This document shows, piece by piece, positions 24,227 through 32,419 of a DNA stretch of 64,000 bases. The notes beneath the pieces are model-generated. The model did no database searches. It worked only from the letters and a program-made list of their open reading frames with translations, and was not told the origin of the DNA. Source of the DNA: Acidobacteriota bacterium (GTDB lineage: Bacteria; Zixibacteria; MSB-5A5; GN15; FEB-12); NCBI GenBank assembly GCA_035529075.1, contig DATKXK010000015.1:186001-250000 (forward strand), written 5' to 3'. The first letter of the stretch is position 1. Each line of letters begins with the position of its first letter. The translations under genes were made by a program, and so were the position numbers.

Positions 24227-24786
24227 GCCTTTCTCTCCTGCTTGCGGGCCGAGATCGCCAGTTCATATCCCTGCGCCAACGCTTTCACGTTGGCGGCCAG
24301 CAGCTCCTTCTTCCGGCCGAGCTTCTCCTTCATGACCTCTCTGAGGTTGTCCAGCTCGACGATTCCGGAGGCTCCGGCGAAGGCTCCGAGCATGACGATG
24401 TTGGCTACTCTGACGTTACCGGCTTCGATGGCCATCTGGCTGGCCGGGACAAGGATCTCGGTGACGTCGGTGCGGTCCGTCGTCACGTTGATCAGCGACG
24501 AATTGACCACCAGCAGGCCGCCCGGTTTGACTTGGGGAGAGAATTTGTCAAAGGACGGACGATTGAAAACGCACGCCGCCCTGGGGTTGGCAATAATCGG
24601 CGAACCGATTCTGCGGTCTGACACCACGACCGTGCAATAGGCGGTTCCTCCTCGCATCTCCGGCCCGTACGACGGGATCCAGACAACCTGTTTGCCCTCC
24701 CGGATACCGGTGTAGGCGAGAAGCTGTCCGGCGACCATGATTCCCTGCCCGCCGAAACCGGCCCAGGTCACTTCGTACTGTGCCAT
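24223..24786 (-). CDS. korC: 2-oxoacid:ferredoxin oxidoreductase gamma subunit
   Basis: A 187-residue gamma subunit with the usual opening (WAGFGGQGIMVAGQLLAY) and CoA/structural region (PSYGPEMRGGTAYCTVVVS). Its closest type in my memory is the KorC subunit of 2-oxoglutarate:ferredoxin oxidoreductase. Its ATG overlaps the beta-subunit stop codon by one base (TGATG), and its own stop overlaps NuoE, showing tight coupling. Confidence 0.88.
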   Translation of the reverse strand: MAQYEVTWAGFGGQGIMVAGQLLAYTGIREGKQVVWIPSYGPEMRGGTAYCTVVVSDRRIGSPIIANPRAACVFNRPSFDKFSPQVKPGGLLVVNSSLINVTTDRTDVTEILVPASQMAIEAGNVRVANIVMLGAFAGASGIVELDNLREVMKEKLGRKKELLAANVKALAQGYELAISARKQERKA

Positions 24787-25550
24787 CAGCCGTCTCCCTC
24801 CATCTCAGGTGACTTGTAACACCCCAGAGGGTAGTAGGCGACCATGTTCTCCTCGAGCCAGGCCGTGGCTTCGCTCGGTGTCTTGCCCCAGTTGGTCGGG
24901 CACGTGGAGAGCACTTCGACCAGGGAAAAGCACCTCTCCTGAACTTGGTACGTGAAGGCTCGCCTGATAGCCTGTTTTGCCCTGATGATGTGCCGAGCCG
25001 AGTGCACCGCGACCCGCTCGATGTACGACGGCGTGAACAGGGTCGCCAGCAACTCCGAGACCCGCACCGGCTGACCGACGACCGTTACGTCGCGGCCCAG
25101 GGGACACGTCGTCGTCACCTGGCCGGCCAGGGTGGTGGGAGCCATCTGACCGCCGGTCATGCCGTACACGGCGTTGTTGACGAATATAGTGGTGATCTTC
25201 TCACCACGGTTCGCCGCGTGGACGATCTCGCCCATGCCGATGGACGCCAGGTCGCCGTCACCCTGGTACGTAAAAACGATGAGATCCGGGCGTAACCGTT
25301 TGAAACCGGTCGCAACGGCCGGTGCCCGGCCGTGCGCGGCTTCGAGGAAATCACAGTTGAAATAGTTGTACGCAAAAACCGCGCATCCGACCGGCGCCAC
25401 GCCGACGGTACGTTCCCGCACGCCCAACTCGTCGAGCACCTCGGCGACCAGCCGATGTATCACGCCGTGCGTGCAGCCGGGACAGTAGTGGGTCACTCTG
25501 TCCGTGAGGGAGTCCGGACGGGCGAAAATTGTTTTGGTCTGATCAGCCAT
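24786..25550 (-). CDS. korB: 2-oxoacid:ferredoxin oxidoreductase beta subunit (thiamine diphosphate)
   Basis: A protein of about 254 residues with the thiamine diphosphate motif GDGDLASIG followed by NN (VNNAVYGMTGG) and an N-terminal CPGC. The substrate-channel pattern and length fit KorB. It probably starts at the ATG 25550, although a GTG at 25556 overlaps the alpha-subunit stop. With KorA, KorC and KorD it makes the complex that interconverts 2-oxoglutarate and succinyl-CoA plus CO2 using ferredoxin; another 2-oxoacid substrate cannot be excluded by eye. Confidence 0.9.
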   Translation of the reverse strand: MADQTKTIFARPDSLTDRVTHYCPGCTHGVIHRLVAEVLDELGVRERTVGVAPVGCAVFAYNYFNCDFLEAAHGRAPAVATGFKRLRPDLIVFTYQGDGDLASIGMGEIVHAANRGEKITTIFVNNAVYGMTGGQMAPTTLAGQVTTTCPLGRDVTVVGQPVRVSELLATLFTPSYIERVAVHSARHIIRAKQAIRRAFTYQVQERCFSLVEVLSTCPTNWGKTPSEATAWLEENMVAYYPLGCYKSPEMEGDG

Positions 25551-25552
25551 AG

Positions 25553-26653
25553 TCACTGGCCTCTCTTTCTGCGCGGTCGGGCGGATGACTCTTCTCGGAC
25601 GAGCTTCTTGATCTGCTCCTTGACGTCTTCGGGCGTCGGAACGACCCCGCCGGTGCGGCCGAAGAATTTCACCGGCCGGATACCGACGATCGCCCTCTCA
25701 ACGTCCTCCAGCATCTGCCCGAGACTCATTTCCACTGTGAGAACCATCTGGATGTTCTTGCGCGAGGCTTCCTTTTTCAAAGCCTCGTTCGGGAAGGGGA
25801 AAAGCGAGATCGGCCGGAACAGCCCCACCGAGAACCCTTCCTCCTCCATCTCGTCGATGACCGTCTGGCAGATGCGGGCCATGGTGCCGTACGATGCGAT
25901 CAGGATCCTGTTTTTTGGTTTGACCTTGTAAAGCTCAAACCGCACTTCCTCGCGCTTCATCTGCTCGTATTTTCGGGAAAGAGTCAGGCTGTTGCGTTCC
26001 AGTGCCAGGGGATCCAGGTCCAGCGACTTGATTATTCGCGGTGATCGCCCCTTCGCGCCGGTAGTGGCCCAGTCCTTCGGCGGCAGTTCCGGCTCGGTGT
26101 GATGCTCAGGAAACTCCACCGGTTCCATCATCTGACCGATCATGCCGTCGCCGATGATCATGACCGGGTTACGATACTTGTCGGCAAGATAGAAGGCCTG
26201 CATCGTCAGGTCGACTGCCTCCTGGATAGTTGAGGGAGCCAGAACGAGGCAGTGGTAGTCGCCGTGACCGCCGCCCTTGGTCGCCTGGAAGTAGTCGGAC
26301 TGCGCCGGCAGAATGCCGCCGAGTCCGGGTCCGCCCCGCATGATGTTGAAGAGTACGCACGGGAGTTGCGCACCCGCGATGTACGAAATGGCTTCCTGCA
26401 TGAGACTGATGCCGGGGCTGGAGGAAGACGTGAAAACGCGCTTGCCCGTCGCCGCCGCCCCGAAGAGCATGTTGCTGACCGCGACCTCGCTTTCCGCCTG
26501 AAGAAACACCCCGCCGACTTCCGGCATCCGTCTGGCCAGGTACTCGGCCACCTCCGTCTGCGGAGTTATCGGGTAACAGAAGTAATTGGTCGCTCCCGCC
26601 CTGATGGCCGCCTCGGCAATCGCCTCGTTACCTTTCATCAAGATCTTTGCCAT
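25553..26653 (-). CDS. korA: 2-oxoacid:ferredoxin oxidoreductase alpha subunit
   Basis: About 366 residues from the ATG at 26653 (GAGGA six bases upstream; an earlier GTG gives a few extra residues). It has the pyrimidine-binding/alpha fold start (MKGNEAIAEAAIRAGATNYFCYPITPQTE), the SSSPGISLMQEAISY segment and a C-terminal domain II region. It matches KorA of 2-oxoglutarate:ferredoxin oxidoreductase. The gene is flanked by the 77-residue ferredoxin (upstream) and KorB. Confidence 0.9.
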   Translation of the reverse strand: MAKILMKGNEAIAEAAIRAGATNYFCYPITPQTEVAEYLARRMPEVGGVFLQAESEVAVSNMLFGAAATGKRVFTSSSSPGISLMQEAISYIAGAQLPCVLFNIMRGGPGLGGILPAQSDYFQATKGGGHGDYHCLVLAPSTIQEAVDLTMQAFYLADKYRNPVMIIGDGMIGQMMEPVEFPEHHTEPELPPKDWATTGAKGRSPRIIKSLDLDPLALERNSLTLSRKYEQMKREEVRFELYKVKPKNRILIASYGTMARICQTVIDEMEEEGFSVGLFRPISLFPFPNEALKKEASRKNIQMVLTVEMSLGQMLEDVERAIVGIRPVKFFGRTGGVVPTPEDVKEQIKKLVREESSARPRRKRGQ

Positions 26654-26682
26654 CGTTTCATCCTCTTGCTCTTCCACATGCC

Positions 26683-26916
26683 TCAGTAGGCGAACAGGCT
26701 GTACATCGTTCCGTTTGACTGCACCGTGATGGCCACATCAGGGCAGACGATGGCACAGATACGACAGCCGATACACCGGGACGGGTCGTGCATTTGCGCG
26801 TAAAAGTACCCGCGAAGCGTGATATCCTGCGATAAAGAAAGAATCTGCTGCGGACAGGCCTTGACGCAGAGTTCGCAACCTTTACAGTGGTTCTTGTCAA
26901 CGATGACACCCGGCAT
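26683..26916 (-). CDS. korD: 2x[4Fe-4S] ferredoxin, delta subunit of the Kor complex
   Basis: A 77-residue ferredoxin with two classic motifs, CKGCELCVKACP and CIGCRICAIVCP. It lies immediately upstream of KorA, the usual place of the delta (KorD) subunit that takes electrons from the thiamine site. Confidence 0.9.
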   Translation of the reverse strand: MPGVIVDKNHCKGCELCVKACPQQILSLSQDITLRGYFYAQMHDPSRCIGCRICAIVCPDVAITVQSNGTMYSLFAY

Positions 26917-26930
26917 CAGAGAATCCTCAT

Positions 26931-27680
26931 CTATGCGTCAGGCCCCGCAGGTTTGCGTCGTTCCCACGGCTTCAGAAGAGTACGGTCAAGAGCCAGCACC
27001 GGAACGTCAATCGCCCCCGCATCGAGCCGGCCGGCAATGTCCGCCGTGACCGTCAGCAGCCTTACGGGCAGCCCCGCCTGCTCACCAACTTCTCGTGTCA
27101 GTTGCAGTCCGTCCATGACGGTTTCGACGGTGGTCTCTTCCAGCAGGTGGGTATTGGAAATACAGCCGGTGAACTTCAGCCCGCAGGCCTCCTCGATATC
27201 CCGCATAAGCTTTAGCGTCCCCTGAAGCGTCGCGGTAAACGGCCGGTTTCGATTGAGCACCATTAGCAGGTCATAGCGTCCCGGTACGAAAGCCTCTCGC
27301 AGTGAACTGAGAACCCGCGCGCCGAGATCCTCGCCGCCCACGTCGAGAATCAACATGCCGGTGTTGGCCTTAATGGCACCCTTTATTTCGGGGATGATTA
27401 TCGGGGTATCGGCGTAAGCCTGGTCGCCGGGCGGAATCAGCGACCTGATTCCCAGGGCAGCGAGTTCGTCGGCCGCTTCACGGGATCTGAAATAGGGGTT
27501 AATGATGTCCAGATCGGCTATCGTCACCGCAAGGCTCTGGCTTTGAGCCAGGTAACGCGCGAGGTTTACGGATACTTCTGATTTGCCGCTGCCGAACCCG
27601 CCTACAATGGCGATGATTCCCCTGTCGAAGGCAGGGGACTGAAACCGGATTGTCTCTCTCGTCATTGTTGTTATTTCCAT
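26931..27680 (-). CDS. P-loop ATPase at head of the Kor/Nuo operon
   Basis: About 249 residues. It has a Walker A motif GGFGSGKSE near the start, a switch-like ADLDIINPYF and a Walker B-like MLILDVGGEDLG, so it is a SIMIBI-type NTPase related to the CooC/MinD/cobyrinate synthase group. Such ATPases sometimes help insert metal centres. It is the first gene of the operon, 14 bases before the ferredoxin gene, which suggests assembly or maturation of the Fe-S enzyme; this is an inference. The start may also be at 27665 or 27695. Confidence 0.7.
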   Translation of the reverse strand: MEITTMTRETIRFQSPAFDRGIIAIVGGFGSGKSEVSVNLARYLAQSQSLAVTIADLDIINPYFRSREAADELAALGIRSLIPPGDQAYADTPIIIPEIKGAIKANTGMLILDVGGEDLGARVLSSLREAFVPGRYDLLMVLNRNRPFTATLQGTLKLMRDIEEACGLKFTGCISNTHLLEETTVETVMDGLQLTREVGEQAGLPVRLLTVTADIAGRLDAGAIDVPVLALDRTLLKPWERRKPAGPDA

Positions 27681-27882
27681 CCGTGACGCTTCCACCTACC
27701 TTGGGCAACCCCTCTGGGGATAAAGAAATAGCAATCCAGGACAAGCTTTGTGTTATTTAATCCTAACCTCAAATATCGCAGCTTTTGCCTCTAAAGTCAA
27801 GCCGATTTGTGAAAAAAATAACGACGATAATGGAATTGACAGCCCCGGGAAAGATAATTATACTCTTATGTTGTTTGCACTT

Positions 27883-28734
27883 ATGAAAATCAAGAGAAAT
27901 TTTATCCCGCATTCGATAAAACCGGAAACCGGTGTTTCGTCACCCTCGGTTCGGCAAGGGGTGAGCTTTGTCAGACGGCTTGTGGTGTTGGCGGTCATAG
28001 CTATGGCGATCGCGTGCTCACGCCAGCAGGAGTCGGGAAAGCCTGCCGTACCGAACCCATATGAGGGCTGGAAGTACTTCACGTCAGAGAACGTGCGCAT
28101 TTTCTATCCGCCGGGCCATCCAAACGAGGCGCAATTCCCCGAAGTCTGCTCGCGCTACGTTGACGCGATCAGGCAGGTCACCGAGAAGCTCGGCATGGAG
28201 CCGTACACTGATACATTGCTCGTGATCTACTACTCAGGGTGGGGTTCCGGACGGGAAATTACCGGGCGAGAGTACCCGTTCGGTACCGACAGCGCCATCC
28301 ATCTCTGGTTGCCGAGCTTTCCCGGGCCGACCCTTATGCAGCATCTTCTGCCGCGCTGGGTACCGTTAGAGCCGCGGTCCGCGTTCCTCAAGCACGGTCT
28401 GATCGCCCTGTTTGATTTCTCCGGCCAGAACTACCACCTTTCGACAATCAGGCACTACAACCAGGGTAAGTTCATCGGGCTCGCCGATCTGGCTGCGGAC
28501 ACGACTGTCAACAGCAACATCGAACGGTACCAGTCGGCCGAAGCGGCATCGTTCGTAGCTTTTTGTCTGGCGCAGGCCGGGGAAGAGGGGATCAGGGCCT
28601 TGTATGCATCGCAACTGCCGTTCGAGCAGAGCAGCCGGACCCTGTTCGGTCTCGAGGTGGACTCCTTGGAGACTCTCTGGCTCAGATTTGTGCGTTTGAA
28701 CGTACCTTCCGATTCCATCCATGATTCGCTGTGA
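27883..28734 (+). CDS. Lipoprotein, possibly a degenerate peptidase-MA-like protein
   Basis: About 283 residues from the ATG at 27883; the start is uncertain (27868 ATG and a GTG at 27961 are alternatives). A hydrophobic stretch ends in the lipobox-like AIAC, so the mature protein is probably a lipoprotein. The body (YFTSENVRIFYPPG, then LLPRWVPLEPRSAFLKHGLIALFDF) has the spacing of gluzincin peptidase-MA proteins in which a PxW...EG segment follows the HExxH helix, but HExxH itself is absent. If the relationship is right it is catalytically dead. The gene is A/T-richer at its 5' end. It lies upstream of the citryl-CoA-lyase-like gene. Confidence 0.6.
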   Translation: MKIKRNFIPHSIKPETGVSSPSVRQGVSFVRRLVVLAVIAMAIACSRQQESGKPAVPNPYEGWKYFTSENVRIFYPPGHPNEAQFPEVCSRYVDAIRQVTEKLGMEPYTDTLLVIYYSGWGSGREITGREYPFGTDSAIHLWLPSFPGPTLMQHLLPRWVPLEPRSAFLKHGLIALFDFSGQNYHLSTIRHYNQGKFIGLADLAADTTVNSNIERYQSAEAASFVAFCLAQAGEEGIRALYASQLPFEQSSRTLFGLEVDSLETLWLRFVRLNVPSDSIHDSL

Positions 28735-28793
28735 GGCCGGAGCAATCCCATATACTGAAACCAAGCTGAGTGTTAACAGTTGCGAGGTAAGCC

Positions 28794-29570
28794 ATGGCAG
28801 AGGCAGAGTGGAAGACCGCCATTACGGATATCGGGCCGGGGAGAATCGCTGTTCGAGGTTACAGCATCACCGACATTATGGAGCGCCTGTCATACGCGGA
28901 GGCGGTGTACCTGATATTGAAGGGGGAGTTGCCGGGGCAGGCGGAAGCGGCGTTGATGAACGCGATTCTCGTATCCTCGATCGATCACGGAGCATCCCCG
29001 CCGTCGGTCCTCGGAGCGCGAACGGTCATGTCCGGGGGCAATTCACTTAACGCAGCGGTCGCCGGCGGTGTGCTCGTAATCGGAGATTCGCATGGCGGAG
29101 CCATCGAGCAGTCGGCGCGGATCATGCAGGAATGGGCCGGGGAGCTGGACGACTCGGCCGGCAACGTCGTCGATGTAGCCGGGCGGCTCGTGGACCGGCT
29201 CAAGAAGACCGGGAAGCGGATGCCGGGCTTCGGCCACAGGCTTCACAAGGTTGATCCGCGGACAGCCCAGCTGTTCGGGGTTGCTGAGCGTCACGGATAC
29301 AGCGGCAGGCACATCGCGCTGTGCAAAGCGCTTGAGAAGGTTCTTGCTGAGAAACTCGGAAAGCAGTTGCCAATCAACGTCGATGGTGCCATTGCGGCCG
29401 TCATCTCCGACATGGGGTTCGACTGGAGACTCGGCAAGGGGTTTTTCATCATTTCGCGGGTCCCCGGGCTGGTGGCGCACGCCTATGAAGAAATGACCCG
29501 GGAGAAACCGATGCGCAAGCTCGGACCCACGCCGTACGAGTATGACGGTCCGCCTGACAGGGCTCTGTGA
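28794..29570 (+). CDS. Citryl-CoA lyase-like / short citrate synthase-family enzyme
   Basis: A 258-residue protein of the citrate synthase superfamily, far shorter than citrate synthase (about 370-430) but similar in length to the citryl-CoA lyase of Hydrogenobacter. The three catalytic positions are present: H100 in GDSHGGA, H148 in GFGHRLHK, and D197 in NVDGAI. The N-terminus (ITDIGPGRIAVRGYSI) is typical of the family. Citryl-CoA lyase splits citryl-CoA to acetyl-CoA and oxaloacetate in the reductive TCA cycle; the partner citryl-CoA synthetase is not in the window, although a 2-oxoglutarate:ferredoxin oxidoreductase is about 1 kb away. A 2-methylcitrate-like activity is an alternative. 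Confidence 0.75.
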   Translation: MAEAEWKTAITDIGPGRIAVRGYSITDIMERLSYAEAVYLILKGELPGQAEAALMNAILVSSIDHGASPPSVLGARTVMSGGNSLNAAVAGGVLVIGDSHGGAIEQSARIMQEWAGELDDSAGNVVDVAGRLVDRLKKTGKRMPGFGHRLHKVDPRTAQLFGVAERHGYSGRHIALCKALEKVLAEKLGKQLPINVDGAIAAVISDMGFDWRLGKGFFIISRVPGLVAHAYEEMTREKPMRKLGPTPYEYDGPPDRAL

Positions 29571-29614
29571 GATCCTGTTTCCAGTCTGAGTAACTTTCGG
29601 TGCTGAAAATGACG

Positions 29615-29640
29615 AAGGGTGAGCCGCACGGCTCACCCTT
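29615..29640. terminator. Bidirectional hairpin between citryl-CoA-lyase-like and DUF5684-like genes
   Basis: AAGGGTGAGCC (29615-29625) and GGCTCACCCTT (29630-29640) form a perfect 11-base stem with a GCAC loop, placed between two convergent genes. Confidence 0.6.
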
Positions 29641-29668
29641 CCCCGTTTCCGCACCGGAACGATTGCGT

Positions 29669-30106
29669 TTAGCCTACCTGCTGCGGCTCCCTGTTGACCG
29701 GCTGCTCGGGCACGGGCTGCCCGGCCGGCTCGACCTGGCGAACGCGGCCGAAAGCCATCATGCCAATCATGACAAAATTGACCAGCGGGACTATCATGAG
29801 CACGCCGATCAGAGGTGGATTGCCGGTCCGCCGGGCAACGTCCATCCACAGAATCGCAAGACAGATGATGTTGACGAACGGCACCAGACAAAACACGAAC
29901 CAGAGCAACGACTTCTGTGCCATCTGAATCAACTGGATCACGTTCACCATGGGGATGAAAGCGAGCCAGGGGGTGTTGTGCCGGAGCTTCTGCGCGATTC
30001 TATACTGCGCGTAGGTGAAATAAACGTAAGCGGCGATGACGACGAGGTAGAAAAGGATGCCCTCGAATCCGCCGCTGTTGCTGGCCTCATACATACCTGC
30101 CTCCAC
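29669..30106 (-). CDS. DUF5684-like small membrane protein
   Basis: A 145-residue protein with about four hydrophobic helices (EGILFYLVVIAAYVYFTYAQ, WLAFIPMVNVIQLIQMA, LWFVFCLVPFVNIICLAILW, LIGVLMIVPLVNFVMIGMMAF) and a soluble Pro/Gln-rich C-terminus. The repeated xIPxVN motifs and the MDVARRTG loop fit what I recall of DUF5684. The function is unknown. It is convergent with the citryl-CoA-lyase-like gene. Confidence 0.7.
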   Translation of the reverse strand: MEAGMYEASNSGGFEGILFYLVVIAAYVYFTYAQYRIAQKLRHNTPWLAFIPMVNVIQLIQMAQKSLLWFVFCLVPFVNIICLAILWMDVARRTGNPPLIGVLMIVPLVNFVMIGMMAFGRVRQVEPAGQPVPEQPVNREPQQVG

Positions 30107-30276
30107 GGTTAAGATTTCAGGTCTGGTTGTGACAGTTCGGAGATGATGTTACGATACTGCCGTAAATCGACCGGCAGGGGACGGATCATTAGGTTCCCTT
30201 TACCGCCGCGCCCGGCGCGGTTTCGGCCGACGCATACTCTGTGCAAAACTGGTACACCTTGACGGGCCGACGGCAG

Positions 30277-30294
30277 GCGGCCAATATGGCCGCC
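30277..30294. repeat. Hairpin in the gap before the M24 peptidase gene
   Basis: GGCGGCC and GGCCGCC (about 30276-30294) form a perfect seven-base stem with an AATAT loop. The 245-base gap 30107-30352 otherwise shows nothing recognisable, apart from TTGACG near 30260 that lacks a clear -10 partner. Confidence 0.35.
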
Positions 30295-30352
30295 CGGCGG
30301 CGACCGGCTTTAATAGTTGCTCCGGCTTCGGCATTGCCCTATTATCAGGTTC

Positions 30353-31522
30353 GTGAGCCTCTTTCAGGAGAAGATTCAGCAGGCGGGAGGCCTGCTCGAC
30401 GAGTTAAGTATTGACCTCTGGATGATCTTTGCCCGTGAGTCGAGCATGCAGGCCGATCCGGCCATGCCGATCGTGGTGGGCTATGATGTCACCTGGCCGT
30501 CGTGTTTCATGTTTACCCGGGACCGGCAGGCCATAGCGTTGGTGGGCAATCTCGACGAGCATAATTTTGTTTCCAGCGGTCGATTCACGGAGGTCCTGAC
30601 GTACACTCAGGACGTTCGGCAGGAAATTGTCCGCCTGCTTGAACGCATTGATCCGAAGAAGATAGCCATCGATTACTCGCTGAGCGATCCGGCCGCGGAC
30701 GGTCTGACGCACGGGATGTATCTGGTGCTCTTGGAGTCACTCGAGGATACGCCCTACCGCGAAAGGCTCGTTTCGGGCGAGGTGCTCATATCAAAACTCC
30801 GCAGCAGAAAACTGCCGTCGGAAGTTGAGCGGTTGTCCTCGGCCGCCCGGATGGGGCACGACGTCTGGCAGGCGGGGATTCCGGAACTCGCGGTGGCTCT
30901 GACGGAGAAGCAGGTGGCCGCCATCCTGGATGATCTCATCGGGCAACACGGGGGTTATAACGCTTTTCCCTCGATTGTCAACGCGGGCGACAAGACGAAG
31001 CCGGGCCACGGCCTGCCGACGGACGCGAAACTTGCACCGGGCGACCTTCTGCACGTCGATTTCGGCGTCAGTGTCGACGGTTACTGCTCCGACCTGCAAC
31101 GGCTCGTCTATTTTCGCAGGCCCGGAGAAAGCCGTCCCGGGCCCGAACTGACCGACGCCTTCGCGCTTGTCTGCGATATCATTACCGAATCGGCAAAGGC
31201 CTGCCTTCCGGGGGTCACGGGATACGACGTTGACCAGCAGGCGCGCGACACCCTGCGGGACCACGGCTACCCCGAATACCAGCACGCACTTGGTCACCAG
31301 CTGGGACGATCGGTCCACGATGGCGGCGCCATCATCGGTCCCAAATGGGCAAGATACGGCGGCTCACCGTCCATCCCGCTCGAGGTCGGCAACGTCTTTA
31401 CGCTGGAACTCGAGATCATGCTGCCGGGGATAGGTTGCGTGGGCCTGGAGGAGGATATTTGTATCACCGAGACAGGGGGAGGTTTCCTGTGTCCACGACA
31501 GTTGGAACTGGTTGTCAAGTGA
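30353..31522 (+). CDS. M24-family metallopeptidase (Xaa-Pro aminopeptidase type)
   Basis: About 389 residues from the GTG at 30353; a TTG at 30317 would add 12 residues. The N-terminal creatinase-like domain is followed by the pita-bread catalytic domain. Metal ligands are visible: Asp in HVDFGVSVDGYCSDLQR (two Asp), His in LGHQLGRSVHDGG, Glu in TLELEIMLPG and Glu in GLEEDICIT. It should remove N-terminal residues before proline in the cytoplasm. Its stop overlaps the following lipoprotein start by four bases (GTGA), so the two are co-translated. Confidence 0.85.
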   Translation: MSLFQEKIQQAGGLLDELSIDLWMIFARESSMQADPAMPIVVGYDVTWPSCFMFTRDRQAIALVGNLDEHNFVSSGRFTEVLTYTQDVRQEIVRLLERIDPKKIAIDYSLSDPAADGLTHGMYLVLLESLEDTPYRERLVSGEVLISKLRSRKLPSEVERLSSAARMGHDVWQAGIPELAVALTEKQVAAILDDLIGQHGGYNAFPSIVNAGDKTKPGHGLPTDAKLAPGDLLHVDFGVSVDGYCSDLQRLVYFRRPGESRPGPELTDAFALVCDIITESAKACLPGVTGYDVDQQARDTLRDHGYPEYQHALGHQLGRSVHDGGAIIGPKWARYGGSPSIPLEVGNVFTLELEIMLPGIGCVGLEEDICITETGGGFLCPRQLELVVK

Positions 31523-32352
31523 GAAAGGTCACTGTTGTGCTTCTTATTGCGGCAGTGGCCGCCGGCTGCGGCCCAAAGAGGATGCCTGAGGAGTCGGCAG
31601 GGTGCGGCGCCCCGCAGGGACTGGCCGTGCAACCCGGGAACGGGTCAATGACCGTCACGTGGGAGCGACACGGCTGCAGGATTATAGCCGGCCACAACGT
31701 GTACATCAGTCGGGAGCCGCTGGTGCAAAGCTACCCGGGGACCGTCATGCCGGAATCAGTCCGGCCCTTCAACGTAGAGCCGTACCCCGGAGATACGAAT
31801 CCCGACGACGGCATCGAGCACTTTATGGCCGAGGGGCTGGAGAACGGCGTCAAGTACTACGTTTCCGTGCGGATCGTCTTTCCGGACCGTTCCCTGTCCA
31901 GGCCTTCGCGGGAAGTCGCAACCGTCTGTGGCCCGAGGGGGGAGATTGAGCTTTCCGTAAGGTTCAGTTCCGAGAGCGACGGGTACTCGTTTGAGAAGGA
32001 TGCTTACGTGCGCGCGGACTCGCCTGACAACGACGTCTACTACTTTGTCAAGGACGGGATTGACTACCTCGCCTCGCCGAACCGGCTGGGTGGTTTCCTG
32101 CGGACGAACAACCTTGTTGTTCTTCCCTTCCAGGGAGAGCTTGCGGATATCAGTCCGAAGATTGCAGCCCTGGGACCGATCCTCTCCGGCGACCGCGTGA
32201 TAATCAGGCAGGGAGACTGGGTGCTGGTGCGTACGCCGGAAAACCGGAATGCCCTGGTGCACGTCCTCGGCTTTCGTGGTGAGAACAAGGAACGGCGCGC
32301 CCGGCTCTTTTTTGCCTATTCCACTCTTACCGACGGCGAGATGCTGTTCTGA
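31519..32352 (+). CDS. Lipoprotein with fibronectin-III-like domain, function unknown
   Basis: About 277 residues from the GTG at 31519, chosen because it overlaps the stop codon of the M24 gene (GTGA) and opens directly into a lipoprotein signal (VTVVLLIAAVAAGC). The first 150 residues (GLAVQPGNGSMTVTWERHGC) look like a fibronectin type III module. The remainder is beta-rich with no recognised domain. Coupling with the peptidase may be only translational. Confidence 0.65.
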   Translation: MRKVTVVLLIAAVAAGCGPKRMPEESAGCGAPQGLAVQPGNGSMTVTWERHGCRIIAGHNVYISREPLVQSYPGTVMPESVRPFNVEPYPGDTNPDDGIEHFMAEGLENGVKYYVSVRIVFPDRSLSRPSREVATVCGPRGEIELSVRFSSESDGYSFEKDAYVRADSPDNDVYYFVKDGIDYLASPNRLGGFLRTNNLVVLPFQGELADISPKIAALGPILSGDRVIIRQGDWVLVRTPENRNALVHVLGFRGENKERRARLFFAYSTLTDGEMLF

Positions 32353-32419
32353 CGCCGCTGAAGCGGCGCCAGCGGGGGCCGCGCGCTCCGCGACGCGGGG
32401 CTCTTCCACTCCTTACCCG

